A stretch of DNA of 64,000 nucleotides from Pteria penguin (lineage: Eukaryota > Mollusca > Bivalvia > Pterioida > Pteriidae). The notes beneath the pieces were generated by a model, which saw only the letters and a list, made by a program, of their open reading frames with translations, searched no databases and was not told the DNA's origin. Shown here in pieces: positions 11,035 through 24,075 of this stretch (position 1 is its first letter; every line of letters starts with the position of its first letter). The translations under genes and the position numbers were made by a program. The stretch spans positions 42,583,585 to 42,647,584 of the forward strand of contig CM068580.1 of the NCBI GenBank assembly GCA_035048485.1, read 5' to 3'.

Positions 11035-14000
11035 ATGTCGAACTTGGCAAAAGTTCCCTTTTTTACAGGATTAAGGAGACTGTTCTATGCAGTGTCAGTG
11101 AATGAAACTTCATTTCAAGATGTTGAAGATGTTCCCCAATACATAACTGAGGTGAGCAATCATTCATGTCTCTTTAATATATTGTATTTTATCATTTTAT
11201 CAAATAGTAATACAGAAAATGGTGGACTTTGTACTCGCTTATATAAATTTTTGTGTTTGTACTTCGTGCAGTTCATTTTACCCAGATATTGGAAAGTACA
11301 GTTTTATAATCACATTTGATTGAGATAACACATTGTCATTACTTGTAATTCTTGTGGTATTGCAATTAATATGTAAAAGAAAGAATTCTTGATAAGAATA
11401 TTGTTTTAGATTATTATATTGAGCATCTACAAATGACTGTTTTTGTGTCAGTTAACATTATCTTTTATTTTCATTATCTTTTGCCTGTTATCTATAATTG
11501 TATAAAGAAATATTAAAATTTCTTTTGTAATAAACATGTAAGAAATGGTGGAATTTCATTTGTCTATGCACAACTCATAGAACAATCATACATATACAAA
11601 TTAGAACTAAATCATTTTTATGCTAATGTATTTGTCCAACTGTGGATAAAGTTTGGCAAAATCCAGTAAGGGTATGTTCTATTGATTGCATATATATATT
11701 TTAGGCTACGCCTTTCTTCTTTGTGTGTATGTTTCTTGAGATAGCTATTTCTGCCATCAAACATGACAACAAGATACGTCTGGCTGATGGAGCCACATCT
11801 GTCAGTGCTGGAACTTACTCAAGGCTCCCCTAGTAAGATAACAATCTATCATATATATTCAAAATAAAACTTGAATTTCCTTTGGTTCATATACTGTTTT
11901 AATATAGGTGAAAAAGAGAACGAATGCTCATTTGAATTGTCTACATTTTAATTACGTTCCTGTTAATCATCACATTATTCATGTGATAATCTTATCTTTG
12001 TGTAAATTCTGGTGCATGGCTCCTTGTGAAAAACAATCCTTTCCAACGGTAAGTCAGTCTTTACTTTTTTTTGAAAATATATATATTTATGTGTATCTTT
12101 TCTCACAGAACGATGTGAAAAAGCTGTTTAAGTAAACTCTTGAAATAAAGTCATGCAAAATATAAGTGATTTACAGTACTTTGAATAAAGCTTAGCTTTG
12201 AAAAATTTTATTTGTATACATGCCTCTCTCTTTTTTAGGTTTTCTTTGGTTCAAAATACATAAAATATTTCTTTAGTGTCAGCATGAGCCTATCAATTTA
12301 ATCTATTCAGTTTTGTTTGTCTTCATATACATATTTGTATACATGCATCTTATGTGATCTATTCAATACCTACATATATGTGTAGCATGCTTTTTTCACA
12401 GTAATTTTTGTTTTGTTTTTGTTTATGCTTGAAGTTAATTTCAAAACTTCAATAACAATATTTCTTGTTACTACAGTCTATTAGTGAAGTCAGTCCATTT
12501 GTTGTCCTATGTCTGGACTTATGAACATTTCCGAGTGATGGAGTTACCCTGGGATTCAGCGTGGACCTGGTGGTTAACATTCCTTGGCGTTGACCTGGGA
12601 TATTATTGGTTTCATAGATTGGCACATGGTCAGTTAGAATTTTCAATTCTCTTTTCTAATTGTACTTGAGCAAATTCTCAGTAAGTGAGTAATAAATTAA
12701 ACTAAAACATTTCTATCCCCACAAACAAAATTTGATGGGTATATAGAATTAAGTTGTCTTTCTGTCCATCTGTATATTCAGGCTTATCCAGTCTATTAAA
12801 GCTCTTTTTCTTGCTTTTATCTTGCTGACAATTTACTCTATTGTTATCCAAGATACAAAGATTTGTCATAATCTTGATTCAAGGGGATACCTTTTAGGTG
12901 TAGGTCACATTGAGTATATGACTGAATTTGGTACTCAGTTCATAAAATTGTAACAGGTAGAATAGGCTTTTTATATGTGGCTGTATATTGGAAATTAATT
13001 TGAAATGGACTGTTCCTACTATAAAAGCAGCTGCTCTCCGTTATTTTATTATTCTGCCTTGGGATTTACTTGCGATTACTTTTTCTATTGGACTATGTGA
13101 TTGTTCACTTGGAATCAAGGAATTAATGATTGGATCATTATTGTACCCTTTGCCAATGGTTTGAAGAATAAAGAAGATTAAATCAGTAACAATTAGAGCT
13201 AAATTTTTTTTATTTAAGAAAAGTTTAATTATATATAATTCATTTTAATCATTGCATCATTTCTTAATTGGTTTTCATTTTATTTTTTAAATACTTTAAT
13301 GAAAATATTAAAATGTTATAATTTAGTTGTTTCACTGAATTATAGGTGATTTAGGCCTGTAACACTATGTCCCAAGACCCAAAGTTAACAGTAGCATGGA
13401 TTTCCTTCATACCTCACACAACTTTACCTATTAACCAATGTTGTGACATGACCTTGACCCATGATCAAATTTAAGGTTACAGTCACAATGACTCTATGTC
13501 AAAAATGATTGTCAATGTTTTAAACTGTAGCAGAAACATAAACATGCATGATTCTGCTCAAAACTGATACCTATGGTACATAGATATGTCATATGACCTT
13601 GACTCAATGTCATAAATTCAATTCAAGCAATGCATTCCTTTTTTGATTTGGAGGCTATTTGTTCTTGTTTGTTTATTTTCTGTGACTATTTTCTATTTCT
13701 ACAAAAATATAACTTAAACCAAAGAATACATGAAAACAAACATGCACTTTCTGTGTTGATTATGACAGTGTGCGCATAGTTAAAACTAATATAGAACTTT
13801 TAACAAAAGTTATTGGAACACGTTTTTATATTCATGTTAATATTAAAATATTCTTCAGAGGTGAATTTTATGTGGGCTGCTCATCAAGTACATCACAGTT
13901 CTGAAGATTACAACTTGTCGACAGCTTTACGGCAATCTGTCCTGCAGACTTACACCTCATGGGTAAATGTATTTATTTTTGTTGATGGTGTCCATCACAT

Positions 14001-17000
14001 CAAATTACATCTATAATTGTAGGACGGGGTATTATGTGATGTGAAAAATCTAATTGAGATATGATTATTAAAATATTATACATTTGTTATATTCACAATG
14101 AAAAAGGGGAGAGGAGTTGGTTGAGTTGTGATTCTAGTATCATTATTTTCACAGTTTCTAAACACTCAGTTTTAAATTGGATAGTATTGTCCTGTCCAGC
14201 TACATGTCTGTTTGTCTATCTGTCTCTCTGTTTATCTTATCGTAAAACTTGGCATTCAGCATATCTGTAGTAAGAAAATGACCTCTATTAATGTACAAGC
14301 TCAGAAGTCAGAGATGATTGTCCCCTCATATCTGACTTTCTGGTTATGAATAATGCCTCTTCATCCTGAGGAGGTAGTAAAAAATTTGAAGGAAGTATTC
14401 TGAGATGGTCTGAGGGTGTGTCATGCAGCACAGATGATTCTGTTAGTAATTTATATTCTACATTATTTACAAGTAAAAAGCAAAATGTCAGTCAATTAAC
14501 TACAAATAACTAAAACACCAATGTACAAGTATAGCCAAAAGTCAGACATGATAGAATATTATTAAGCTTGTATAATGGTATTTTGGTACCAAAAGTTAAC
14601 ATGTTTATCTTTGGTATTTAGATTTTCTACCTACCTTTAGCATTATTTATCCCTCCGTCAGTATTCATGGTGCACAATGAACTTAACATCCTGTACCAAT
14701 TCTGGATCCATACTCAGGTAAATATTTCTGTATTCCTATAGTATGTTATTCATGTATGATAAAGTATGTCTGTCAGTGTAGTGAATTGGGTGAAGCATAC
14801 ATGTATGTGCTAAAAAAAGAAGTTCCTCATCAGGAATATACTAAAAGCAGTTCCTCACCTCTTTAAACCCATGTTTGAAGTTAAGTTGTGACATAAAAAG
14901 GAACCTCTAATGTGTTTGACAGTGTTTGAAGTTTGGTTGCAATTTGTAAGAGGACCCACTTCAATCCTTAACATTTTTTGATATTTTATTGTGACATCAA
15001 ACAGTATGAAGGACAACTTACATGCTTATCAGTATTTGACATTTGATCATGAAAAGCTGAAAGGCCCGTCCACTGGTACCTATTTGACATTTGGTAGTGT
15101 CGTGTAAGAAAATTCACCAATAATATTTATCAACCAGAGTTTGAAGTTTGTTTATGAACTGTAAAAAGTTTTCATCTTAGTGTTTGACACTTCAACCAAA
15201 ATATATGAAAGTCCAACAAGATTGTACCTCTATTTGTGACCTTTGAACTTACATCTCTGTTTCAAATAGTATACCATGTTATATATACTGGTATATACTT
15301 TTCATTTCAGTACATAAAATCACTAGGGCCTCTGGAGTACATACTGAACACACCAAGTCACCATCGGGTTCACCATGGACGGAATCCTTACTGTATAGAC
15401 AAAAATTATGCTGGGACACTCATTATCTGGGATAGGCTATTTGGTATATATCACCTGCAATCTCATTTATCAAACCTTAATGCAATTTTATTTGTAGTTT
15501 ATGTTGGCAAGGACAGACCAACTTTCTTTAATCAATACGTGTACTTCTTGATAACCGAAAACAGTTACTTTAATATTACTGGATAGAATGATACTGTAGA
15601 GAGGGATACATCACTATAAAGAAGTATGAAATGAATCTGAGCCATCACCTTTCAGATACTTGATGATTCTAGTTCATGTTGACTTTATCTTTGACATATC
15701 TACTTGAAATGGAAAAGGATTCCACACCCTTATTTGCAAAGTGCTATGTCATATTTTGTCATTAATATTGATTGTCAAAAAGAATATTGATGCTGTTTTA
15801 AGTTACAGTGACCTCGACCTTAAATTTTTAATTGACTGATCATTTAATATCCAATATAATCACTGTTGGCACATTATGTCATTATGATGCCATAAATGGT
15901 CTCTAAATGTGGATTAATTAACGTCACAACATAACTATGTGATTGGCATAGTGAAAATTAAATTTCACAATCTCTCTAATGGTTCCTGGTTTTAAAGACC
16001 TGACAAGGAAAACTGAAAACTAAGAGTTGATGTGTTTGTTTGTTATTTTGGCCATAGTGACCTTGACATTTTGCATACCTCCTTCAAAATCAAAAGTTTC
16101 ATCACAACATTGGTCTCATATATTGATAAACCAAAAAAACAAAAAACAAAAAAAAATTATAGAAGTCATTGTTGATCCATCAATGGTTTGGACAGTGTTG
16201 AGATGCCAATTGGAAAAGCCATATTATCTGATTTTCACTAAATAGTCAAGTGCTACTTAAAATTTCAATTTCAAAGAGATGAAAGTTTTTCAGCTTTATT
16301 TACAGCAAAGAATGATGCTGCATGTATTTGCCTTTTTTCTCATAGAAATTCACTTTCTTAATAAATCAAATTCCAATGATAAAGGCAAAAGGTCAAGTCA
16401 TCAGGAACTCAACATAAATATTTACTTACATTTTAGTACACATTAAAGCAGTTTAAGTCAACCAAAAATTTAAGTATAAGTGTTTATTTGAAAAAATTAG
16501 AATTGAATGTGTACCAACAGGACCCAGGTATTCTTTGACGTGTTTATTTGAAGCTTTCATTATGTAGAATTTTTAGCATATTAAATGGTCGTTGTTCTGT
16601 GTAACTTCTGGAAGACTCATGTTCTGTTTGTTTGAACTTAATGTACTGGCTGTTGTTATCTTCTGTTCGTCTGTATACAGGTACATTTCAAGCAGAAGAT
16701 GAGGAAGTGGTATATGGTCTCACCCATCCAGTAGCCACCTATGGTCCAGGCACCATTCAGGTTTGTATAGTCTCCTATCCCTATGACAGTTTGCTTTAGT
16801 TTCATATCAACTTTGAGTAAGATTTTACAACATTTGTAAAGTACATAATTATTATGTAATTTATGCATTTGGTACATGTATTTTAAGAGAATGTTCAGTA
16901 ATTTATTGAAAACATATTTGTTTGTCAAAGACATGCATCATGTATGGTAAATGCTTTAGTCTAATTCATTTCAAAAATACCAAAACTGGCTATATCTTCT

Positions 17001-17922
17001 CATTTCAGTTTGGATATTTACAGTATATGCTAGATAGGTTCTGGAACATTGAAGGGTTAAAGAATAAATTATGTGTGATATTTTGTGGGCCTGGTTGGTC
17101 ACCAGGGAAACCAAGGCTTGGTGATATAGAAGATATTCCAAAGGTATATGATAACAACAATATAAGTTTATGAAAATTTCTTCCATTGGTTATTACAACA
17201 TAGTCTGAAATGATTTATGTTTGGATACCTTTTGTTTTGCCCATTGCTGTACAGTGCTTTGAAATAACAGTGAATGTAAATGATAAATCACATATATCTT
17301 TAGGCTATGGCATAGTTATCACTTCTGATGGGTAAAGAGCAAAATATCTCATAGTAGTATCAAATTAAGGACGATGCAAAAACATCCTGAATGAATGCAG
17401 AAAAAAAATGAAAATTTATATAAACAAACACTACAACATTATGTCTGTGAAGCAAAAAAAAAAACCCCCTGAAATATAGAACCTTTTTTTCATAACTGTA
17501 AATCATGATACTCACATCTGCTTAAAAAAAACTTTTGAATGAAATTCCAATATTATTATATTCACTGTATACATATATGATTTAATTTTTTGCTCTTTCT
17601 GCTTAGGTGAAAGCACCCTGGCCAAAGTATGATGTTGTTTTACCAGGCTGGGTCAGTGTGTATGCCACCATCCATTTCTTTATAACACTGATCATCACCC
17701 AGGAAGTAACAGCCAGAGTGAATGTATGTTTTCTTATAAATTCATTAAGATTAAATACAAGAAATACTATTATGTGTAGAAAGAAAAATTCTGAACAATG
17801 TAAAATGATAAACCGAAAATGCCCTTTATTGTTCATTTCAAGATCAATATTTAGATGGATTTTTGCACTTCTTTGGACTTTAAGTTTTGTAGAATTATCA
17901 TAAAAACAATACAACCCCCAGA

Positions 17923-18003
<81 letters not shown>

Positions 18004-21000
18004 ACAAAAGTATACCATAAAACAGATTTTTGTTTTAACTTAATGACTTGCATTTACATGGAATTAGACATGTAAAAAATATCATTCTCAGCATTGTATC
18101 AGCAAATTTAACCTGTCTTTCATAATTCCAGGGCATGTCGCAGATTGCTATCATCTGCTGTATATTGTACATTGGTTTCAGTTTGATATCATTTGGAAAA
18201 ATATTTGACAATAAGTGAGTACAATTTATGTAAATACAAAAAACATATATAAATATATAATTATATATATACACTGGACATAATAATACAAAGCCTATTC
18301 ATACGTTACTTTAATTTTCTGTTGAGAGTTTGTTTAGATTTAAGATAAGAATAATTAGTCATGGAGTTTTAAGTGAAGTCACACAAACATGAATTCAGTT
18401 ATAATTTTATCTACAGTCTATTCTTTATTATATGGAGATGAACATTCTTAGTTCATTTTCATGATTAAAATAAAACTCATTCTGAATGTTTTTCAGGGTA
18501 TTTAACTGTAAACTGATCAAATTATCCTAATGTGAAGTATTTACAACATAAAGCCTTTTTTAGCTCACCTGAGCGTAGCTCAAGTGAGCTATTGTCATAG
18601 TGCAGCGTCCGTCGTCCGTCGTTAACTTTTCTACATTTTCGACTTCTCCTCCAGAACCGCTGCACAGAATTTCACCAAACTCCATAGGAAGTAAGTACTC
18701 AAGGTCCTCTACAAAGTTTGTGTTTTTTATGCCGATCCGTGATCCAAGATGGCCGCTATTGGCTCTGATTGGTTGACACATTTTCGACTTCTCCTCCAGA
18801 ACTGCTGCACAGAATTTCACCAAACTCCATAGGAAGTAAGTACTCAAGGTCCTCTACAAAGTTTGTGTTTTTTATGCCGATCGGTGATCCAAGATGGCCG
18901 CCATTGGCTCTGATTGGTTGACACATTTTCGACTTCTCCTCCAGAACTGCTGCACAGAATTTCACTAAACTTCATAGGAAGTAAGTACTCAAGGTCCTCT
19001 ACAAAGTTTGTGTTTTTTTTTGCCGATCCGTAATCCAAGATGGCCGCCATTGGCTCTGATTGGTTTACACATTTTCGACTTCTCCTCCAGAACTGCAGCA
19101 CAGAATTTCACCAAACTCCATAGGAAGTAAGTACTCAAGGTTCTCTACAAAGTTTGTGTTTTTTATGCCGATCCGTGATCCAAGATGGCCGCCATTGGCT
19201 CTGATTGGTTGACACATTTTCGACTTCTCCTCCAGAACTGCTGCACAGAATTTCACCAAACTTCATAGGAAGTAAGTACTCAAGGTCCTCTACCAAGTTT
19301 GTGTTTTTTTTGCCGATCCGTGATCCAAGATGGCCGCCATTGGCTCTGATTGGTTGACACATTTTCGACTTCTCCTCCAGAACCGCTGCACAGAATTTCA
19401 CCAAACTCCATAGGAAGTAAGTACTCAAGGTCCTCTACAAATTTGTGTTTTTTATGCCGATCCGTGATCCAAGATGGCCGCTATTGGCTCTGATTGGTTG
19501 ACACATTTTCGACTTCTCCTCCAGAACCGCTGCACAGAATTTCACCAAACTCCATAGGAAGTAAGTACTCAAGGTCCTCTACAAATTTGTGTTTTTTATG
19601 CCGATCCGTGATCCAAGATGGCCGCCATTGGCTCTGATTGGTTGACACATTTTCGACTTCTCCTCCAGAACCGCTGCACAGAATTTCACCAAACTCCATG
19701 GGACGAAAGTACTCAAGGTCCGCTACAAATGTGTGTTTTTTATGACGATCCGTGATCCAAGATGGCCGCCATTGGCTCTGATTGGTTGACACATTTTCGA
19801 CTTCTCCTCCAGAAAAGCTGCACAGAATTTCACCAAACTTCATAGGAAGTAAGTACTCAAGGTCCTCTACGAAGTTTGTGTTTTTTATGCCAGTCCGTGA
19901 TCCAAGATGGCCACCATTGGCTCTGATTGGTTGAAACATTTTCAACTTCTTCTCCAGATTGGCTGCACAGAATTTCATCAAACCTCATAGGAAGTAAGTA
20001 CTCAAGGTCCTCTACCAAGTTTGTGTTCGGGATCCAGATTCCCTCAGGGGTGGATCCAGGGCGGGACCAAAAGTGCCCAAAAGGGTGCCCCTCTTCAAAC
20101 ATCTTCTTCTCCAGAACCAGTACATAAATGGGGAAACTAATTGCATTTCAACAATCTATAAAGATGGGTTATTAAAAATTGTGTTCGGGGTTAAGATCCG
20201 TCAAATAGAAATTTACGCTTTTTTGACGTGTTTCTGGACTTAGTCATTTCAATGAAGAAAAGTGTCATGTTTTTCAGTTAATTGATATTGATGATTTCTT
20301 AATGACTATTTTGATCACAATTGTGGTAAGGAATATTATTGTGAAAGAATTTTGTCGTTATCTCAATTTTTGGATTTTTTATGAATTTTTTAAGACTTCC
20401 AGAAAAAAGGGGGGGTTGGCCATTTTTCACATTTTCAACTTTTTCTATAAAACCACATGAAAGATTTTAATGAAACATGGAATACATGAAGTACTAAAAG
20501 TCTACTATCAATTTGGTAAATTTCATCCAAATTGGTTAACAGATAATGCCACCATGTCTAAAAAGTAGGTCTCACAATGGTACATATACCACTTGGTAAT
20601 TGAAATATGGAGAGTTACGGTTCAAATCCAGCTGTGGTCAAAAAAAATTTTTTTTTTTTTTACACATCTAAATAAGTTTTTAGATGTTTCTCAACACTCA
20701 ACATATGAAATTAGGAATTTTACGTTTAAGACTTCCAAAAAAAAAGGGGGGGGGGGGAGGCCATTTTTCACATTTTCAACTTTTTCTACAAAACTGTTTG
20801 AAGGATTTTAATAAATCTTGGTAGAAATAAGTCACTTATGATCCTCTTCAAATTCTGTTGTTTTTGTCCAGACCTCTTTACAGGTGGCGCCACCATAGTC
20901 AAAAGTAGGTCACAAAAGAGTTCCCTCCTTTAACAATATTCTTTTTCATACGGGCTGTATACAGAGACAAACAGAATGCATAGAAATGATCTAGAGGGAT

Positions 21001-22145
21001 GAGTGAAGACGTATTGTCATTTTGGTTCCCTTCCCAAATCAAATTTGAGAATTTTTTTTTCGACATTTCTTTGGACTTGGTGATTCAATGCAGAAAAAAG
21101 TGTCATATTTCCTAGTTAATTGATAATGATGATTTCTTATGGACTATTGTGATCATAATTATGGTAAGGATTGTTCCTTTGAAAGAATTTTGTCAATATC
21201 TCAATTTTTGGATTTTCTATGAATTTTTTAAGACTTCCAAATGAGGGTGTATAGGAACAATTCAATCACATTTTTCACTTCTGCTGTTATACCGCATGAA
21301 AGATTTTAATGAAACATGGAATACATGAAGTACTAAAAGTCCTCTATCAATATGGTAAATTTCATCCAAATTGGTTAACAGATAATGTCACCATGTCTAA
21401 AAAGCAGTTCTCACAATGGTACATATACCACTTGGTAATTGAAATATGGAGAGTAGTGGTTCAAATCCAGCTGTGGTCAAAAAATTTTTTTTCATTTCTT
21501 TACACATCTAAATAAGTTTTTAGATGTTTCTCAACACTCAACATATGAAATTAGGCAATTTTAAGTTAGATCTGGACAATATTTGAAACAATTGTTGTTC
21601 ATGACCCAGACTTGAAATCAGTCAACAAAAGGCCCCACCTAAAGAAAATGACTAACTTGTTGCCCTGAATGACTTTTTGCAGAGACAAAGGAAATGCTTA
21701 ATATCAAAATCACCTGTGCTTAATATCAAAATCACCTGAGTGGAAGTGCAAAAAAGTGTTGTTTTTTATTCTAGCCTGAAGTAAAATTTGACATATTTTC
21801 AGCATCTGTGTTGACTTAGTGACATTAATGCAAAAATAAATGAATTCTTCCTTCATGCATGACTGATCATCTAGGTACTCAGGTGAGCGATTTAGGCCCA
21901 CTTGGGCCTCTTGTTGTTATCAATGTCTTCTCATTTCTAGGTCATCAGCTCCATATTTTGAAGCTATCCGCTGTCTACTGACCTTGATTGGAGACGTTGC
22001 TATGTCTAGCCTTGGTTACTATGGTACCCCTGGATACAGGCCTAAATTCCTCTACTTTCTACAGGGATTCTTTGCACTATCATTCTCACTGTGGGTTTTG
22101 CTGGGTTACAAAATGCATTCTTCAAAAGTTGAAAAGAGGAATTAA
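11035..22145 (+). CDS. AGMO: Alkylglycerol monooxygenase (TMEM195 family), complete
   Basis: Eleven coding exons: 11035-11151, 11705-11832, 12477-12628, 13859-13962, 14622-14717, 15311-15443, 16681-16760, 17009-17143, 17607-17723, 18132-18214, 21941-22145. All have GT-AG boundaries and consistent phases. The product is 449 residues, close to the roughly 445 of vertebrate AGMO. The fatty-acid-hydroxylase histidine boxes are intact: HRLAH (128-132), HQVHH (141-145), HRVHH (217-221), which bind the di-iron centre. Hydrophobic segments near 40-57, 112-127, 168-185, in exon 9, in exon 10 and at the C-terminus fit an ER multipass membrane protein. Known family role: tetrahydrobiopterin-dependent cleavage of the ether bond of alkylglycerols, giving glycerol and a fatty aldehyde. 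Family-typical stretches include [17 protein letters not shown]. Intron 9 holds an (AT)n tract and intron 10 a 3.35-kb Helitron-like element. Confidence 0.96.
13361..13625. repeat. Relic of Helitron-like internal repeat in AGMO intron 3
   Basis: Diverged copies of the family-A core: cccaagaccc, acatgaccttgaccca at 13445-13460, and again at 13592-13606. No termini were seen. Confidence 0.45.
17926..17999. repeat. (AT)n microsatellite
   Basis: An uninterrupted AT dinucleotide run of about 70 bases in AGMO intron 9. It makes apparent YIYIYI open frames on both strands. Confidence 0.97.
18562..21912 (+). mobile_element. Helitron-like element, family B, in AGMO intron 10
   Basis: Starts AGCTCACCTGAGC with a hairpin (…GCTCAAGTGAGCT). 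GCTCACCTGAG recurs inverted near 21880, followed by a terminal hairpin GGCCC-actt-GGGCC and the end CTCTTGTT. The left third (18630-20010) holds about ten tandem units of about 144 bp. The right part (20030-21910) has two diverged copies of a block also found at 38.8-40.7 kb. No open transposase is seen. Confidence 0.75.
18630..20015. repeat. About ten tandem 144-bp units with YY1-like and CCAAT motifs
   Basis: Units of about 144 bp repeat from 18630 to 20015 with high similarity. Each contains CAAGATGGCCGCC (or close) followed by two ATTGG boxes. The unit length is a multiple of three, so the minus strand shows repeated open frames of about 48 codons; these shift frame between units and are not a gene. 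Confidence 0.9.
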
Positions 22146-22455
22146 ATTATTCATGGCATGCCTTCTGAAATGTACATGTATACATTTTTTCATTAGACAG
22201 ATAATCCATTAATTATAATAGATGTCTGCTTCAGTATGATGAACAATTTTCCTCAGATTATGAGAATTATTATAAATAAACAACTGATACCTCAGTATAT
22301 GATTATATGAATTTATATAATGAGTCTGTGATATATCTATACTTATTGCATATAATGTTATCTTTTTTATTATCATTGTAATCCTTTTAATGGAAACATG
22401 TTTTGGTATGTCCGTTCTTGTGTTTCAATGTATTGCCTATTGGCCAGATAATTTA
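22146..22455 (+). other. Probable AGMO 3'UTR
   Basis: Non-coding AT-rich sequence after the AGMO stop. The first AATAAA is at 22275-22280; a later one is at 22971-22976. Which is used cannot be decided from sequence. Confidence 0.5.
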
Positions 22456-22575
22456 ACATATGTGTTATTTTATGTGTGGAGCACATATGTGCTATTTTAT
22501 GTGTGTTGCACATATTTGTTATTTTATCTGTGGGACACATATGTGCTATTTTATCTGCGGGGCACATATTAGCTA
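22456..22575. repeat. 30-bp tandem repeat, four copies
   Basis: The unit around CACATATGTGCTATTTTAT repeats about every 30 bases, four times. CACATATGTG is itself a perfect palindrome. It lies just downstream of AGMO. Confidence 0.85.
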
Positions 22576-24075
22576 TTATTTGTGTACCTCAAAGGTCAAT
22601 TGTTAACATATTAGGATAGCATTCTAAAGACCGCCATTTGATGAATATGCACATGTACATTTCACTTTGATGTTTGATGTACATGTTAAAGTTCATCCCC
22701 TAAAACATCTATTAAATGTGATTGGATGCATACCTACTTTGTCATAGAACATTTCATGATTTTACATGATTTAAGAGGCATAAATCTAAGCATTAATGTC
22801 ATAATGAAGAGTCCTACAAAAAGCAGTTTTGTCAGATATAAGGCCACTTACACCATTTATAATTTGAAAAAGTTCTATTGTATCACTTGTTGTAATAATC
22901 ATTGTATTGATATACATATATATCATTCATGTAATGATGATTCACAAAGAATTACATGTAAATTTCATTCAATAAAATAATTATCATGGTAAACCTTTCT
23001 CTTAATGTACATTTGTAGTTTTAGCACTCCTTTCTGAATTATAAGACCAGTTTCTGTGAAGTCTTGAGAAGATTAAAGGGAATGACCTGTAGTTGGTTGT
23101 AAATGTACTTCATACCTCTCTAATTTTCATGCTATAGCAGCTATCTTGAATCTAAGTGTTATCTTTCTCCTCCTTAACAGTAAAACAATGATATTGTTTA
23201 TTTGTTGACCTCTTATGAGAGAGACAAAGTTCTTAGGCTTCACCCTCAGGAAACATGATATTTCTGGGTTGGACAATACTTCAAGTCTCCCTCACAAGAG
23301 ATCAATATATTGTTTATTATACCGAGACCTGATATTGATGGAAAGGGGTTAATTAAAAACCTGAAACATTCAGGTTAAAAAATGCAAGTTAGAAAATAGT
23401 CTGTCGCTCACATGAAAGCGTACTCAGAATGGATAGGAGTTGCAAAAGGGGTTCATTTGTCCATGAGACATCGAGTTCCCCACTCCAAAAGCTGGATCCA
23501 CCCCTGAGCACAAAAAACATACATTCATACAAAATAAAGTACATTTCTATATATACTAGACTAGATATGAACTACATATACTAGTTATGAAAGTACAAAG
23601 CATACATGGTATACTTAGTTATCAATCCTATCAAGTCGCGTTTTGATAAGACTGACTTTATTCAATATTATTTCAGTGTAAAATGTAATTAATACACACA
23701 GATGAATTAGATTTTATTTTGTAAATGATTCTAAAATCAAGGAGTACCTCCCTCAGGCATAGCTTTGTCCTAAGATTTGGTCTCGGCTCTTAATATATAT
23801 ATTTATAGGGCTATATATATGCGCAAATATTGCATGCTTATTCACTTATAACATGCGCGGATCCAAGGGGTGGATCGGGGGTCTACAAATGGAGAAGATG
23901 GTTTACGACGATATCATTTCCGAATCTTGATTTTTTACTTTTTCTTTTGTTAAGATTAGTTAACATGCACCAGCATTTGTCCATTGTATTACCTTCAAAT
24001 TATCCTTTTGCAGACTACCTTAGTTACCATAGCTGTGTATATCTGAAATGTCATAACTAAAAAGCAAGAACAAGT
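22576..24075. other. Intergenic sequence with two hAT-like end fragments
   Basis: No coding exon seen. AGCTGGATCCACCCCTGAG near 23490 and GCGCGGATCCAAGGGGTGGA near 23855 look like ends of hAT-type elements in opposite orientation, about 370 bp apart. The rest is AT-rich without recognised features. Confidence 0.4.

Noticed and set aside
17603..18007. 134-residue frame beginning YIYIYI
   Set aside because: Mostly the (AT)n microsatellite and the antisense of AGMO exon 9.
18560..20102. Serial minus-strand frames of about 48-residue repeats ([12 protein letters not shown])
   Set aside because: They follow the 144-bp tandem unit of a Helitron-like element and change frame between units.
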